NCBI RefSeq assembly: GCF_900290235.1
Contig: NZ_OLMK01000086.1
Span: forward strand, 1 to 64,000
Length of the DNA stretch: 64,000 nt
Direction of reading: 5' to 3'
Source of the DNA: Streptomyces sp. MA5143a
GTDB lineage: Bacteria > Actinomycetota > Actinomycetes > Streptomycetales > Streptomycetaceae
In this document: piece by piece, positions 37,529-48,906 of the stretch
How positions within the stretch are numbered: the first letter of the stretch is position 1
Layout of the letters: every line of letters begins with the position of its first letter
Made by a program: the position numbers and the translations under genes
Notes under the pieces: generated by a model
What the model was told of the DNA's origin: nothing
The model's database searches: none
Seen by the model: only the letters and a program-made list of their open reading frames with translations

Positions 37529-38311
37529 GTGACCGTGCAGACCGAGGACAGGGATCTGTGGATCCGCCGCTACCACCCCGCCGCCGACAGTGACGTGAGG
37601 CTGCTGTGCCTGCCGCACGCCGGGGGCTCGGCGAGCTTCTACTTCCCGGTGTCCCAGGCCCTGTCCCCACGGGTCGAGGTGCTCGCGGTGCAGTATCCGG
37701 GCCGGCAGGACCGGCGCCTGGAGCCGTGCGTCGAGACGATCCCCGAACTCGCCGACCGGCTGCTGCCGTTGGTCCTCGCGGAGGCGGACCGCCCGCTGGC
37801 GCTGTTCGGGCACAGCATGGGCGCGTCCCTCGCGTTCGAGCTGGCGGGCCTGCTGGAATCGCGGGCCGGGGTGGTGCCGGTGACGCTGTTCGCCTCCGGC
37901 CGACGCGCCCCTTCCCGGTTCCGGGTGGAGGACGACGTGCACCGGCGCGGCGACGAGGCGCTCCTCGCCGAGATCAAACGGCTGGCCGGCACCGACAGCC
38001 GCATCCTCGGCGACGACGAGGTACTGCGCATGGTCCTGCCCGCGATCCGCAGCGACTACCGTGCGGCCGAGCTGTACCGCCCCGAGCGGACACACCGTCT
38101 GACCTGCCCGATCACGGCCCTGGTGGGCGACACCGACCCCAAGGCCCCCGTGGACGACGTACGGGCCTGGCAGGACCACACGACGGGTCCCTTCGCCATG
38201 AAGACCTACCCCGGCGGCCACTTCTACCTGGTCGAGCAGGCACCCGAGGTCCTCCGGCAGATCACCGAGACCCTGACCGGCGTACGGCCGTCCGGCCCGG
38301 TCGAGCCCTGA
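37529..38311 (+). CDS. Type II thioesterase
   Basis: This 260-aa alpha/beta hydrolase is the editing thioesterase of PKS systems, removing aberrant acyl groups from ACP domains. The catalytic residues are visible as Ser in GHSMG, Asp in GDTDPKAP and His in GGHFYLV. The N-terminal CLPHAGGSASFYF is characteristic of the family. The GTG start at 37529 is preferred to longer reading because GGAG lies 8 bp upstream and family proteins begin about 20 residues before CLPHAGG. It is the last gene that clearly belongs to the PKS cluster on the right. Its promoter shares the G-rich motif. Confidence 0.95.
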   Translation: MTVQTEDRDLWIRRYHPAADSDVRLLCLPHAGGSASFYFPVSQALSPRVEVLAVQYPGRQDRRLEPCVETIPELADRLLPLVLAEADRPLALFGHSMGASLAFELAGLLESRAGVVPVTLFASGRRAPSRFRVEDDVHRRGDEALLAEIKRLAGTDSRILGDDEVLRMVLPAIRSDYRAAELYRPERTHRLTCPITALVGDTDPKAPVDDVRAWQDHTTGPFAMKTYPGGHFYLVEQAPEVLRQITETLTGVRPSGPVEP

Positions 38312-38391
38312 CGCCTGCCGACGGGAACCGTTCGCCGTCGAACAGGTGGGCGGAGGGCGGCGGGCCGGCGCCGACGTACTAGGGTCACCCG

Positions 38392-40116
38392 GTGACGAGT
38401 AGCGACACGGCGTGTGGCCAGGTTGTTCAGGGCAGCGGTTCGTCGGGGGAGGTCGGTGACTGGCGGGGGCGGTTGCGCCGCTTCGGGTACGTCGGGCGTC
38501 CGGGGGCCGACGTGCGGGAACGGCTGGTTCCGGCGTTCCCCGAGCCGGGGACCCGGCCGTGGGAGCGCCTCGGGCTCGGGGCGGTCACGGCACACCGGGT
38601 CGCGCACGCGATGGGCTGGCTCGGCCCGTTGCTCGTCACCGTCCTGGCGGGCGCCGTCCGCTTCTGGGACCTCGGCCGGCCGCGCGCCGTGATGTTCGAC
38701 GAGACGTACTACGCCAAGGACGCCTGGTCCATGCTCCGGCTCGGGTACGAGGGCACCTGGCCGGACCGGAAGATCGCCGACCCGCAGATCCTGGCGGACC
38801 CTCAGGTGATCTCGTTGACCGATCCGGGGACCTTCGTCGCGCATCCACCCATGGGTAAGTGGGTCATCGCCGTCGGGGAGTGGATGTTCGGCCTCGACCC
38901 GTTCGGCTGGCGCTTCATGACGGCCGTCCTGGGCACGCTGTCGGTGCTGATGCTGTGCCGAATAGGACGCCGGCTGTTCCGGTCGACGCTGCTGGGATGT
39001 CTGGCCGGCGCGTTCATGGCGATGGACGGCCTGCACTATGTGATGAGCCGCTCCGCGCTCCTCGACATCATCGTGATGTTCTTCGTGCTCGCGGCGTTCG
39101 GCTGCCTCCTGGTCGACCGGGACCGTGCCCGGGCCCGCCTCGCGGCCGCCCTGCCGGTCGACGACGACGGCCGCGCGGCACCGGACGCGGACACCGCCGA
39201 ACGCGCCGGGACCGGGCCGCGGCCCTGGCGCCTCGCGGCCGGCGTCTGTCTGGGCCTGGCCGCGTCCACCAAGTGGAACGGCCTGTACGTCCTGGTGTTC
39301 TTCGTGGCCCTGACCGTGCTGTGGGACGTCGCCGCCCGCCGTGTCGCGGGGGCCCGCCACCCCTACCGTGCGGTGCTCCGCAAAGACCTCGGCTGGTCGC
39401 TGCTGTCCGTCGTCCCCGTGGCGGTGGTGACGTACGTGCTCACCTGGACCGGCTGGTTCCTGTCCGACAAGGGATACGGACGGCACTGGGCGGACGACCG
39501 GGGCGGACTCTGGTCGTGGATCCCGGCGCCGCTGCGCAGCCTGTGGCACTACGAGTACGGCGTCTACGAGTTCAACGTGGGCCTGCACACGGCGCACAAG
39601 TACGAGTCGAACCCGTGGAGTTGGCTGGTCCTCGGCCGTCCCGTGCTGTTCCACTACCAGTCGCCGCGGCCCGGACAGGACGGCTGCGCCACGGCCGTCG
39701 ACTGTTCACAGACGGTCCTCGCCCTCGGCACCCCGCTGCTGTGGTGGGCGGCGTGCCTGGCGCTCGGCTATCTGCTGTTCCGGTGGGCGCTGCGCCGCGA
39801 CTGGCGGGCGGGCGCGGTGCTGTGCGGTGTCGGCGCGGGCTATCTGCCGTGGTTCCTGTACCAGGACCGGACCGTCTTCTCCTTCTACGCCGTGGTGTTC
39901 GTGCCGTTCCTGTGCCTGGCCGTCGCGATGACGGTGGGCGCGCTGCTCGGGCCGCCGGGCGCGGACGCCAACCGCCGCTCGGCGGGCGCGATCGTCGCCG
40001 GCGCCCTGGTGCTGCTCATCGCGTGGAACTTCATCTACTTCTACCCGCTGTACTCGGGCCAGACCATCCCGTACGAGGGCTGGCGGGGCAGGATGTGGCT
40101 CGACACCTGGATCTGA
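38392..40116 (+). CDS. pmt: Dolichyl/polyprenyl-phosphate-mannose protein O-mannosyltransferase (GT39)
   Basis: This 574-aa polytopic membrane protein transfers mannose from polyprenyl-phosphate-mannose to secreted proteins. The DETYYAKD motif in the first extracytoplasmic loop (about residues 100-107) contains the Asp-Glu pair typical of GT39 enzymes. About ten hydrophobic segments follow, along with VAHPPMGKW, AASTKWNGLY and the C-terminal FYPLYSGQ segment. The start is GTG at 38392. It sits 80 bp after the thioesterase and is convergent with soxG. It is a conserved housekeeping gene in streptomycetes, and nothing links it to the polyketide, so I place the cluster boundary before it. Confidence 0.93.
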   Translation: MTSSDTACGQVVQGSGSSGEVGDWRGRLRRFGYVGRPGADVRERLVPAFPEPGTRPWERLGLGAVTAHRVAHAMGWLGPLLVTVLAGAVRFWDLGRPRAVMFDETYYAKDAWSMLRLGYEGTWPDRKIADPQILADPQVISLTDPGTFVAHPPMGKWVIAVGEWMFGLDPFGWRFMTAVLGTLSVLMLCRIGRRLFRSTLLGCLAGAFMAMDGLHYVMSRSALLDIIVMFFVLAAFGCLLVDRDRARARLAAALPVDDDGRAAPDADTAERAGTGPRPWRLAAGVCLGLAASTKWNGLYVLVFFVALTVLWDVAARRVAGARHPYRAVLRKDLGWSLLSVVPVAVVTYVLTWTGWFLSDKGYGRHWADDRGGLWSWIPAPLRSLWHYEYGVYEFNVGLHTAHKYESNPWSWLVLGRPVLFHYQSPRPGQDGCATAVDCSQTVLALGTPLLWWAACLALGYLLFRWALRRDWRAGAVLCGVGAGYLPWFLYQDRTVFSFYAVVFVPFLCLAVAMTVGALLGPPGADANRRSAGAIVAGALVLLIAWNFIYFYPLYSGQTIPYEGWRGRMWLDTWI

Positions 40117-40154
40117 CCGTCCGCCGCTCCACACACCGCCCCGGCCCGCCGAGC

Positions 40155-40757
40155 TCACACGTACTCGGTCGCCGCGTCCAGCAGCCAGTCCGCGAGATGG
40201 CCGGCGAAGGACGAGCGGACCAGGACCCAGAAACCGGCCCGGGGTTCGTCACGGGCGACCAGGACGACCTGGGTGCGGCCGAGGGTCGTCTGGGCGCAGC
40301 GGCCCGGAGGGAAGGCCCGCGGATGCAGGTCCAGGGGGCAGCCGTGGGCCAGGACGTCGCGGGCGCGGGGGCCGGCGACGAGGAGCGTGGTGCGCTGGGC
40401 GGAGACGTCGGTGACGGAGACCGGTTCGTCGCCTGCCGCCTCCCGGATCCGGGTCTCCAGGTCCCGCTCCCGGCCGGGCGGGGCCACCAGGAGCCATTCG
40501 TCGGGGCCGAGCCACAGCACCGTCGACTCACCGGCGCGGACGACGGTGTTGGGTTCGAGGGGCAGGGCCAGGTCCAGGGCGAGCCCCACGGCGTCGGCCG
40601 CCGGGCCCTTGGCGTCGAGGCGCACGTTCACCTGGGTGAGGAAGGGGAGTTCGGCGAGCCGGACCGCGCCGGCGGAGGAGCGGGTGGCGGCGGCCAGCCG
40701 GGCGGCGGCCCGGTCCAGGGGGCTGCGGGGCGTGGACGTGAGGACGGTGTCAGCCAT
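40155..40757 (-). CDS. soxG: Sarcosine oxidase gamma subunit
   Basis: This 200-aa SoxG subunit belongs to heterotetrameric sarcosine oxidase, which converts sarcosine to glycine with transfer of the methyl carbon to tetrahydrofolate or release as formaldehyde. The family pattern is seen in LPFLTQVNVRLDA, LWLGPDEWLL and the DVSAQRTTLLVAG segment, related to the folate-binding GcvT fold. The start overlaps the soxA stop by 8 bp, so it is the last gene of the dmgO-folD-soxB-soxDA-soxG operon. It is convergent with pmt across 38 bp. Confidence 0.93.
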   Translation of the reverse strand: MADTVLTSTPRSPLDRAAARLAAATRSSAGAVRLAELPFLTQVNVRLDAKGPAADAVGLALDLALPLEPNTVVRAGESTVLWLGPDEWLLVAPPGRERDLETRIREAAGDEPVSVTDVSAQRTTLLVAGPRARDVLAHGCPLDLHPRAFPPGRCAQTTLGRTQVVLVARDEPRAGFWVLVRSSFAGHLADWLLDAATEYV

Positions 40758-43700
40758 CGCGGCGGGCTCCCTCGGGGTCGAAGAGGACGGGGCTCGCGAC
40801 GGTCACGGGGACCAGCCGGTCGCCGACGGGGGCGTACAGCCGCTCGCCGATACGGTCCCGGCCGCCCTTGATCAGGGCGAGCGCGAAGGTCCGGCCGAGG
40901 GCGGCACTGCGGTAGCTGGAGGTGACATGACCGAGCATCGGGACGGGCGGCGCGGGGGGCACGCTGTCGGCGACCAGGTGGGTGCCCTCCGGGAGGAAGG
41001 TGCCGGGGTCCTCGGGGAGCAGGCCGACGAGCTGCTTGCGGTCGGGGCGGGCGGTGTCGGCGCGGGCGTAGGAGCGCTTGCCGATGAAGTCGGGCTTCTT
41101 CTTGGAGACCGCCCAGCCCATGCCGAGGTCCTGCGGGGTGACCGTGCCGTCGGTGTCCTGGCCGATGATGGGGTAGCCCTTCTCGGCGCGCAGCACGTGC
41201 ATGGTCTCGGTGCCGTAGGGGGTGATGCCGTGCGGGGCACCGGCCTCGTACAGCGCCTCCCAGAGGGCGAGGGCCTCCCACGGTGACACGTTGATCTCGT
41301 AGGCCAGTTCGCCGGAGAAGCTGATCCGGCAGACGCGGGCCTCGATTCCGGCGACGGTCGTCTCCCGCCACGCCATGAACGGGAAGTCGTCGTTGGCGAC
41401 GGCCAGGTCCGGTGCGAGGGAGCCGAGGACGTCGCGGGAGCGGGGGCCGACCAGGGCGACGGTGGCCCACTGCTCGGTCACCGAGGTGCAGTGGACGCGC
41501 AGGTCGGGCCACTCGGTCTGGAGCCACTCCTCCATCCAGTCGAGGACGGTGGCCGCGTTGCCCGTGGTCGTGGTGACCAGGAAGCGGTCCTGGGCGAGAC
41601 GGATGACCGTGCCGTCGTCGAAGACCATGCCGTCCAGGCGGCACATCACGCCGTAGCGGATCATGCCGACCTTCAGGGTGCTCATCATGTTGGTGTAGAG
41701 CCGGTCGAGGAAGACGGCGGCGTCCGGGCCCTGGACGTCGATCTTGCCGAGGGTGGAGGCGTCCATGAAGGCGACGCCCTCGCGGGCGGCCCGGCACTCG
41801 CGCAGCACGGCGGTCTCCATGTCCTCGCCGCCCAGCGGGTAGTACCAGGGGCGCTTCCACTGGCCGACGTTCTCGAAGAGGGCGCCGTGCGCGACATGCC
41901 ACTCGTGCAGGGCCGTCGTGCGGACCGGGTCGTGGAGGGCGCCCCGGTCGCGGCCCGCGAGGGCGGCGAAGGAGACGGGGGTGTACGGCGGCCGGAAGGT
42001 GGTCGTGCCGAGCGCGGAGACGTCCACGCCGAGCAGTTCGGCGACGACACCACTGGCGAGGACGCCGGACGTCTTGCCCTGGTCGTTGGCGGTGCCGGCG
42101 GTGGTGTACCGCTTGGTGTGCTCGACGGAGCGCATGCCGGCGCCGGTCGCGCGGGCCAGGTCGTCGACGGTGACGTCGCGTTGCAGGTCGACGAATCGGG
42201 GGGCGCCGTCGCGGCCGGGGACGGTGAACAGGTGCTGGGGCGGTGTCGGACGGGGCTGTGCGGGCACCTGCGGCAGGCGGGGCGTTTGTGCCGTGTAGCC
42301 CTCGGCCTCGATCGCGCGGGCACCTGCGGCGGCACCCTGCGCGAGGGCCCCGGCGAGGTCCGGTGTGCCGCTCGCGCCGCCCGCGACCTCGACGGCCTGA
42401 CGGCAGGTGTCGGGGACGAAGGTGCCGAGGGCCTCGTCGTGGCGGAGCCTGCCGCCGGCCTGGCTGAACAGGTGCGCCACCGGGTTCCAGCCGCCGGACA
42501 CCAGCAGCAGGTCGGCGGCGAACTCCCGTCCGCCCCCGGTCTCCCCGTACGGGGCGACGGTGACGGCGGTGAGCCGGGGGTCGCCGTCGGTGCCGATGAC
42601 GGCGTGGCCGGTCAGCACCTCGATGCCGGCCTCGCGGGCACGCTCGGCCCACTCCCCCGCCTCGGGGCGGGTGTCGGCGATCGCCGCGACGTCCACGCCC
42701 GCCGCGGCGAGGTCCAGGGCGGCGGCGTAGGCGCTGTCGTTGGTGGTGAGGACGACCGCGCGCCGGCCGGGCAGGACGCCGTGGCGGTGCAGGTGGGCGC
42801 GGGCCGAGGCGGCCAGCATCACACCGGGGCGGTCGTTGTCCGCGAAGGCCAGGGAGCGCTCGTGGGCGCCGGTGGCGAGGACGACCCGGCGGGCGCGGAT
42901 CCGCCAGACCCGCTCGCGGGAGACGTTCTCGGGGGCGGCCGCGCCGAGGTGGTTGGTGCGGCGCTCCACGGCGAGGAGGTGGTTGTCGTCGTAGTAGCCG
43001 AAGACGGTGGTACGGCTCAGGACGCGGACCTCGGGGGCGTTGCCGAGGCGGGCGGTGACCGTGTCGGCCCAGTCGAGGTGTTCGCCGGTGTCCAGGAGGC
43101 TGCCGCCGGGCTCGGGCCGGTCGTCGGCGAGGATGACGCGGGCGCCGCTTCCGGCGGCCGCCTCTGCCGCCGCGAGGCCGGCCGGGCCCGCGCCGACGAT
43201 CAGCAGGTCGCAGTGGGCGTGGACGGCGTCGTAGCGGGCGGGGTCGGGGACGGTGGCGAGGCGGCCCTGGCCGGGGAGGCTACTCGCGACAAGGCCGTCG
43301 TACAGCTCGACGGCGGTGGCGGGCAGCATGGGCTCGGGGAAGGGCTCCTGGATCTGGACGACCGCGTTGGGTTCCTCGACCCCGGCGGAGAAGATGCCGC
43401 GGGGGCGGCCGAGCTTGATGCTGGTGCCCGCCTGGATGACGCCGTTGGCGAGGAGCGCGGAGGCGAGGGTGTCGCCTCGGAAGCCGCGGTACTCGGTGCC
43501 GTCGAAGGTGAAGGTGAGGGGGGTGTCGCGGTCGATCCGGCCGCGGGTCGCGTGGCGGAACGGCTGGGTCGTCTCGCCCCCGCCGCCCCTACCCGTCCCC
43601 TCCTGAAGGGGCTCCGCCCCTTCGAACCCGGCGGGGGCTTCGCCCCCCGCACCCCCGCGGCGGTGGTCATTCGACTGCGGGCTGGTGGGGGCTGGTCGCG

Positions 43701-44064
43701 CCCCGCGGCGGAGCCGCATATCGGCACAGCCCCGCGCCCCTTCTGGGGCCGCCGCCCCGGACCCCGCTGAAAACACCGGCCTCGGCCCCACAGGTGCCGG
43801 GCGTTCCTCGCCCGCCCGGTACACCGTCAGGATCTCGTTGGTCGAGGTGTCGCGGACGGCGTTGAACCAGCGGCGGCAGCCCGCCGCGTGGCTCCAGCGT
43901 TCGGCGAAGGGGCCCTTGGGGTTGTCGCGGAAGAAGAGGTAGCGCGCCCACTCCTCGTCGGTGAGGGCCGACGGGTCCTCGGGGTAGGGGACGTGGGCCT
44001 GACCGCCGTAGTGGAACTCGGCCTCGTCGCGGGGCCCGCACCACGGGCAGGGGATGAGCAGCAT
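40750..44064 (-). CDS. soxDA: Sarcosine oxidase delta-alpha fusion
   Basis: Residues 1-100 are a complete SoxD (CPWCG near the start, then a His and Cys in SHAAGCRRWF, the zinc ligands). Residues from about 165 are a complete SoxA: an N-terminal 2Fe-2S-like domain, an FAD/NAD-binding domain (VGAGPAGLAAAEAAAGSGA) and a C-terminal GcvT-type folate domain to residue 1104. The two are normally separate genes. Here they are joined by a low-complexity linker (about residues 101-164) encoded by a palindromic repeat. The expected SoxA start, just before TTQPFRHAT, is GAG (43573-43575), not GTG or ATG. The nearest in-frame upstream ATG is codon 116. The enzyme may be a true fusion, or SoxA may start inside the linker. 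It lies 36 bp downstream of soxB. Confidence 0.85.
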   Translation of the reverse strand: MLLIPCPWCGPRDEAEFHYGGQAHVPYPEDPSALTDEEWARYLFFRDNPKGPFAERWSHAAGCRRWFNAVRDTSTNEILTVYRAGEERPAPVGPRPVFSAGSGAAAPEGARGCADMRLRRGARPAPTSPQSNDHRRGGAGGEAPAGFEGAEPLQEGTGRGGGGETTQPFRHATRGRIDRDTPLTFTFDGTEYRGFRGDTLASALLANGVIQAGTSIKLGRPRGIFSAGVEEPNAVVQIQEPFPEPMLPATAVELYDGLVASSLPGQGRLATVPDPARYDAVHAHCDLLIVGAGPAGLAAAEAAAGSGARVILADDRPEPGGSLLDTGEHLDWADTVTARLGNAPEVRVLSRTTVFGYYDDNHLLAVERRTNHLGAAAPENVSRERVWRIRARRVVLATGAHERSLAFADNDRPGVMLAASARAHLHRHGVLPGRRAVVLTTNDSAYAAALDLAAAGVDVAAIADTRPEAGEWAERAREAGIEVLTGHAVIGTDGDPRLTAVTVAPYGETGGGREFAADLLLVSGGWNPVAHLFSQAGGRLRHDEALGTFVPDTCRQAVEVAGGASGTPDLAGALAQGAAAGARAIEAEGYTAQTPRLPQVPAQPRPTPPQHLFTVPGRDGAPRFVDLQRDVTVDDLARATGAGMRSVEHTKRYTTAGTANDQGKTSGVLASGVVAELLGVDVSALGTTTFRPPYTPVSFAALAGRDRGALHDPVRTTALHEWHVAHGALFENVGQWKRPWYYPLGGEDMETAVLRECRAAREGVAFMDASTLGKIDVQGPDAAVFLDRLYTNMMSTLKVGMIRYGVMCRLDGMVFDDGTVIRLAQDRFLVTTTTGNAATVLDWMEEWLQTEWPDLRVHCTSVTEQWATVALVGPRSRDVLGSLAPDLAVANDDFPFMAWRETTVAGIEARVCRISFSGELAYEINVSPWEALALWEALYEAGAPHGITPYGTETMHVLRAEKGYPIIGQDTDGTVTPQDLGMGWAVSKKKPDFIGKRSYARADTARPDRKQLVGLLPEDPGTFLPEGTHLVADSVPPAPPVPMLGHVTSSYRSAALGRTFALALIKGGRDRIGERLYAPVGDRLVPVTVASPVLFDPEGARRDG
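43576..43764. repeat. Palindromic Streptomyces-type repeat inserted between soxD and soxA
   Basis: This stretch contains nested palindromes such as GAAGGGGCTCCGCCCCTTC (43605-43623), GCGGGGGCTTCGCCCCC near 43632 and GCGGCGGAGCCGC near 43706. It also has the segment reading CTGTGCCGATATGCGGC on the minus strand. That style is typical of intergenic repeats scattered through streptomycete genomes. Here it is translated in frame as a Gly/Ala/Arg/Glu-rich linker within the fused sarcosine oxidase protein. Confidence 0.75.
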
Positions 44065-44100
44065 GGTTCGGCTCCCAAGTGGTCCAGTGGTCCAGCGGTC

Positions 44101-45333
44101 CTAGTGGGCCACCGCGGCCGCGCCGTGCTCGTCGACGAGCGCGCCGGTGGTGAAACGGTCGAGCGAGAAGGGGGCGTTGAGGGGGTGGGGGGTGTCGTGG
44201 GCGATGGTGTGGGCGTAGACCCAGCCGACACCGGGGGTGGCCTTGAAGCCGCCCGTGCCCCAGCCGCAGTTGAGGTAGAGGTTGTCGACCGGGGTGAGGC
44301 CGATGATCGGCGAGGCGTCGGGGCTGACGTCGACGATGCCGCCCCAGGTGCGCAGGACGTGGGCGCGGGCGAAGACCGGGAAGAGTTCCAGGGCCGCCGA
44401 CATCTGTTCCTCGATGATGTGGAAGGCGCCGCGCTGTGTGTACGCGTTGTAGGAGTCGATGCCCGCGCCCATCACCAGCTCGCCCTTGTGGGCCTGGCTG
44501 ACGTACACATGGACCGCGTTGGACATCACGACCGTCGGGTGGACCGGTTCCAGCAGCTCGGAGACGAGTGCCTGCAAGGGGTGGCTCTGGAGGGGCAGTT
44601 CGATGCCCGCCATGGCCGCCAGCACCGAGGTGTGGCCGGCCGAGCAGAGGGCGACCTTGCCGGCCGCGATGGGGCCCAGGTTGGTCCGGACGCCGACCAC
44701 GCGGTTGCCGACCACGTCGAGGCCGGTGACCTCGCAGTTCTGGATGATGTCGATGCCGGCCGCGTCGGCGGAGCGGGCCAGGCCCCACGCGACGTGGTCG
44801 TGCTTGGCGATGCCGGCGCGGGGCTGGTAGGTGCCGCCGAGGACCGGATAGCGCACGTCGGGCGAGGTGTTGACGATCGGGCAGACGTCCTTCACCCCGT
44901 CCGCGTCCAGCCACTCGGCGTCGACGCCGTTGAGGCGGTTCGCCTCCACGCGGCGCACGCTGTCGCGGACGTCCTGGAGGCTGTGGGCGAGGTTCAGCAC
45001 ACCGCGCTGGGAGAAGAGGATCGGGTAGTCGAGTTCGTCCGCCAGCCCTTCCCAGAGCTTGAGGGCGTGCTCGTAGATGCCGGCGCTCTCGTCCCACAGG
45101 TAGTTGGAGCGGATGATCGTGGTGTTGCGGGCCATGTTGCCGCCCGCGAGCCAGCCCTTCTCCAGCACGGCGACCTTGGTGATGCCGTGGTTCTTCGCGA
45201 GGTAGTGGGCGGTGGCGAGGCCGTGTCCGCCGCCGCCGACGACGATCACGTCGTAGGACCGCTTCGGTTCCGGTGTGCGCCACAGCCAGTCGGGGTGCTC
45301 GGGGAGTTCGGCGCCGGGGGTACGGGGGCTCAT
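44101..45333 (-). CDS. soxB: Sarcosine oxidase beta subunit
   Basis: This 410-aa FAD-dependent oxidoreductase is the catalytic beta subunit of heterotetrameric sarcosine oxidase. The FAD-binding motif [15 protein letters not shown] is at about residues 31-45. A conserved His in AKHDHVAWG near residue 175 matches the position of the covalent flavin linkage in this family. The C-terminal [13 protein letters not shown] is also typical. ATG 45333 is preferred to the upstream GTG because GGAG lies 8-11 bp before it and family proteins start close to this point. The gene is 31 bp downstream of folD and 36 bp upstream of the soxD-soxA gene. Confidence 0.96.
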   Translation of the reverse strand: MSPRTPGAELPEHPDWLWRTPEPKRSYDVIVVGGGGHGLATAHYLAKNHGITKVAVLEKGWLAGGNMARNTTIIRSNYLWDESAGIYEHALKLWEGLADELDYPILFSQRGVLNLAHSLQDVRDSVRRVEANRLNGVDAEWLDADGVKDVCPIVNTSPDVRYPVLGGTYQPRAGIAKHDHVAWGLARSADAAGIDIIQNCEVTGLDVVGNRVVGVRTNLGPIAAGKVALCSAGHTSVLAAMAGIELPLQSHPLQALVSELLEPVHPTVVMSNAVHVYVSQAHKGELVMGAGIDSYNAYTQRGAFHIIEEQMSAALELFPVFARAHVLRTWGGIVDVSPDASPIIGLTPVDNLYLNCGWGTGGFKATPGVGWVYAHTIAHDTPHPLNAPFSLDRFTTGALVDEHGAAAVAH

Positions 45334-45364
45334 CGGACGGCTCCGTCCACGGGAAGGGACAGGT

Positions 45365-46225
45365 TCATACGGGGTTCGCGTTCCTCTCGGCGGCCTCGAC
45401 CACATTGGCGAGGAGCATCGCCCGTGTCATGGGGCCGACGCCGCCGGGCATCGGCGCGAGCCGGCCGGCCACCTCGGCGGCGTCCGGGTGCACATCGCCG
45501 ACCAGCCCGTCGTCGGTGCGGGTGATACCGACGTCCAGGACGGCCGCGCCGGGGCGCAGCATGTCCTTGGTGATCAGTCCGGGCGAGCCGGCCGCGGCGA
45601 CGACGATCTCCGCCTCGCGGACATGCCGGGCCAGGCCCTTGGTCCCGGTGTGGCAGAGGGTGACGGTGGCGTTCTCCGACCGGCGGGTGAGGAGGAGGCC
45701 GAGGGGGCGGCCGACCGTGATGCCGCGTCCGACGACGCAGACCCGGGCGCCGGCTACGGGGACGTCGTACCGGCGGAGCAGTTCGACGATGCCGCGCGGG
45801 GTGCAGGGCAGGGGTGCCGTCTCGCCGAGGGTGAGCCGGCCGAGGTTCACGGGGTGGAGTCCGTCGGCGTCCTTGGCCGGGTCCATCCGCTCCAGGACGG
45901 CGCCCGCGTCCAGGTGGCGGGGCAGCGGCAGCTGGACGATGTAGCCGGTGCAGGCGGGGTCCGCGTTGAGTTCGTCGATGACGTCCTCGACCTGCCGCTG
46001 GGTGGCGTCGGCGGGCAGTTCCCGGCGGAGGGAGGCGATGCCCACCTCGGCGCAGTCCCGGTGCTTGCCGGCGACGTAGGCGCGGCTGCCGGGGTCGTCC
46101 CCGACCAGCACCGTGCCGAGCCCGGGCGGGCGACCGCCGTCGGCGGTCAGCTTGGCGACTCGTTCGGCGAGTTCACGGCGGACGGCGGCGGCGGTCGCCT
46201 TCCCGTCAAGCGTCTGTGCGGTCAC
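45365..46225 (-). CDS. folD: Bifunctional methylenetetrahydrofolate dehydrogenase/cyclohydrolase
   Basis: This 286-aa FolD oxidises 5,10-methylene-THF to methenyl-THF and hydrolyses it to 10-formyl-THF. Motifs are YVAGKHRDC (the catalytic Lys region), YIVQLPLP, and the cofactor loop [12 protein letters not shown], close to the usual VVGRSxxVGxP. [10 protein letters not shown] is near the C-terminus. The start is GTG with GAGGGG upstream, 9 bp after the dmgO stop. Its placement between dimethylglycine oxidase and sarcosine oxidase, both of which generate methylene-THF, shows a dedicated role in demethylation rather than purine synthesis alone. A second, housekeeping folD elsewhere would be expected. 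Confidence 0.96.
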   Translation of the reverse strand: MTAQTLDGKATAAAVRRELAERVAKLTADGGRPPGLGTVLVGDDPGSRAYVAGKHRDCAEVGIASLRRELPADATQRQVEDVIDELNADPACTGYIVQLPLPRHLDAGAVLERMDPAKDADGLHPVNLGRLTLGETAPLPCTPRGIVELLRRYDVPVAGARVCVVGRGITVGRPLGLLLTRRSENATVTLCHTGTKGLARHVREAEIVVAAAGSPGLITKDMLRPGAAVLDVGITRTDDGLVGDVHPDAAEVAGRLAPMPGGVGPMTRAMLLANVVEAAERNANPV

Positions 46226-46234
46226 GGTGACCCC

Positions 46235-48747
<2,513 letters not shown>

Positions 48748-48831
48748 TCAATGTGCCTGTCGCGAGGAGGGGGTGTCAAGGGGTCCGTGACGTCGGAAAA
48801 CGGCCTTCGGAAAGGGCCCGGGAACGGCGAA

Positions 48832-48873
48832 GCCCGGCGGGCGGCGCACCCCTGTGCACGCCGCCCGCCGGGC
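48832..48873 (-). terminator. Terminator hairpin after the ABC transporter operon
   Basis: A 15-bp perfect stem (48832-48846 with 48859-48873, 12-nt loop) lies 34 bp after the substrate-binding protein stop on the minus strand. It separates the betB-transporter operon from the dmgO promoter. Confidence 0.75.
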
Positions 48874-48906
48874 TCGTCCGACCGGTCTTCCGACCTCGCT
48901 ACTCGA

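Noticed and set aside
38392-40116. The protein mannosyltransferase as a glycosylation gene of the polyketide cluster
   Set aside because: It is a GT39 membrane enzyme for secreted proteins, conserved as a housekeeping gene. No sugar biosynthesis genes are present.
43576-43764. The palindromic linker as a CRISPR or tRNA-like element
   Set aside because: There are no regular spacers and no cloverleaf. The nested palindromes match dispersed intergenic repeats.
41491-43770. A 759-aa plus-strand open frame opposite soxA
   Set aside because: The minus frame shows SoxA motifs. The plus frame is a compositional shadow.
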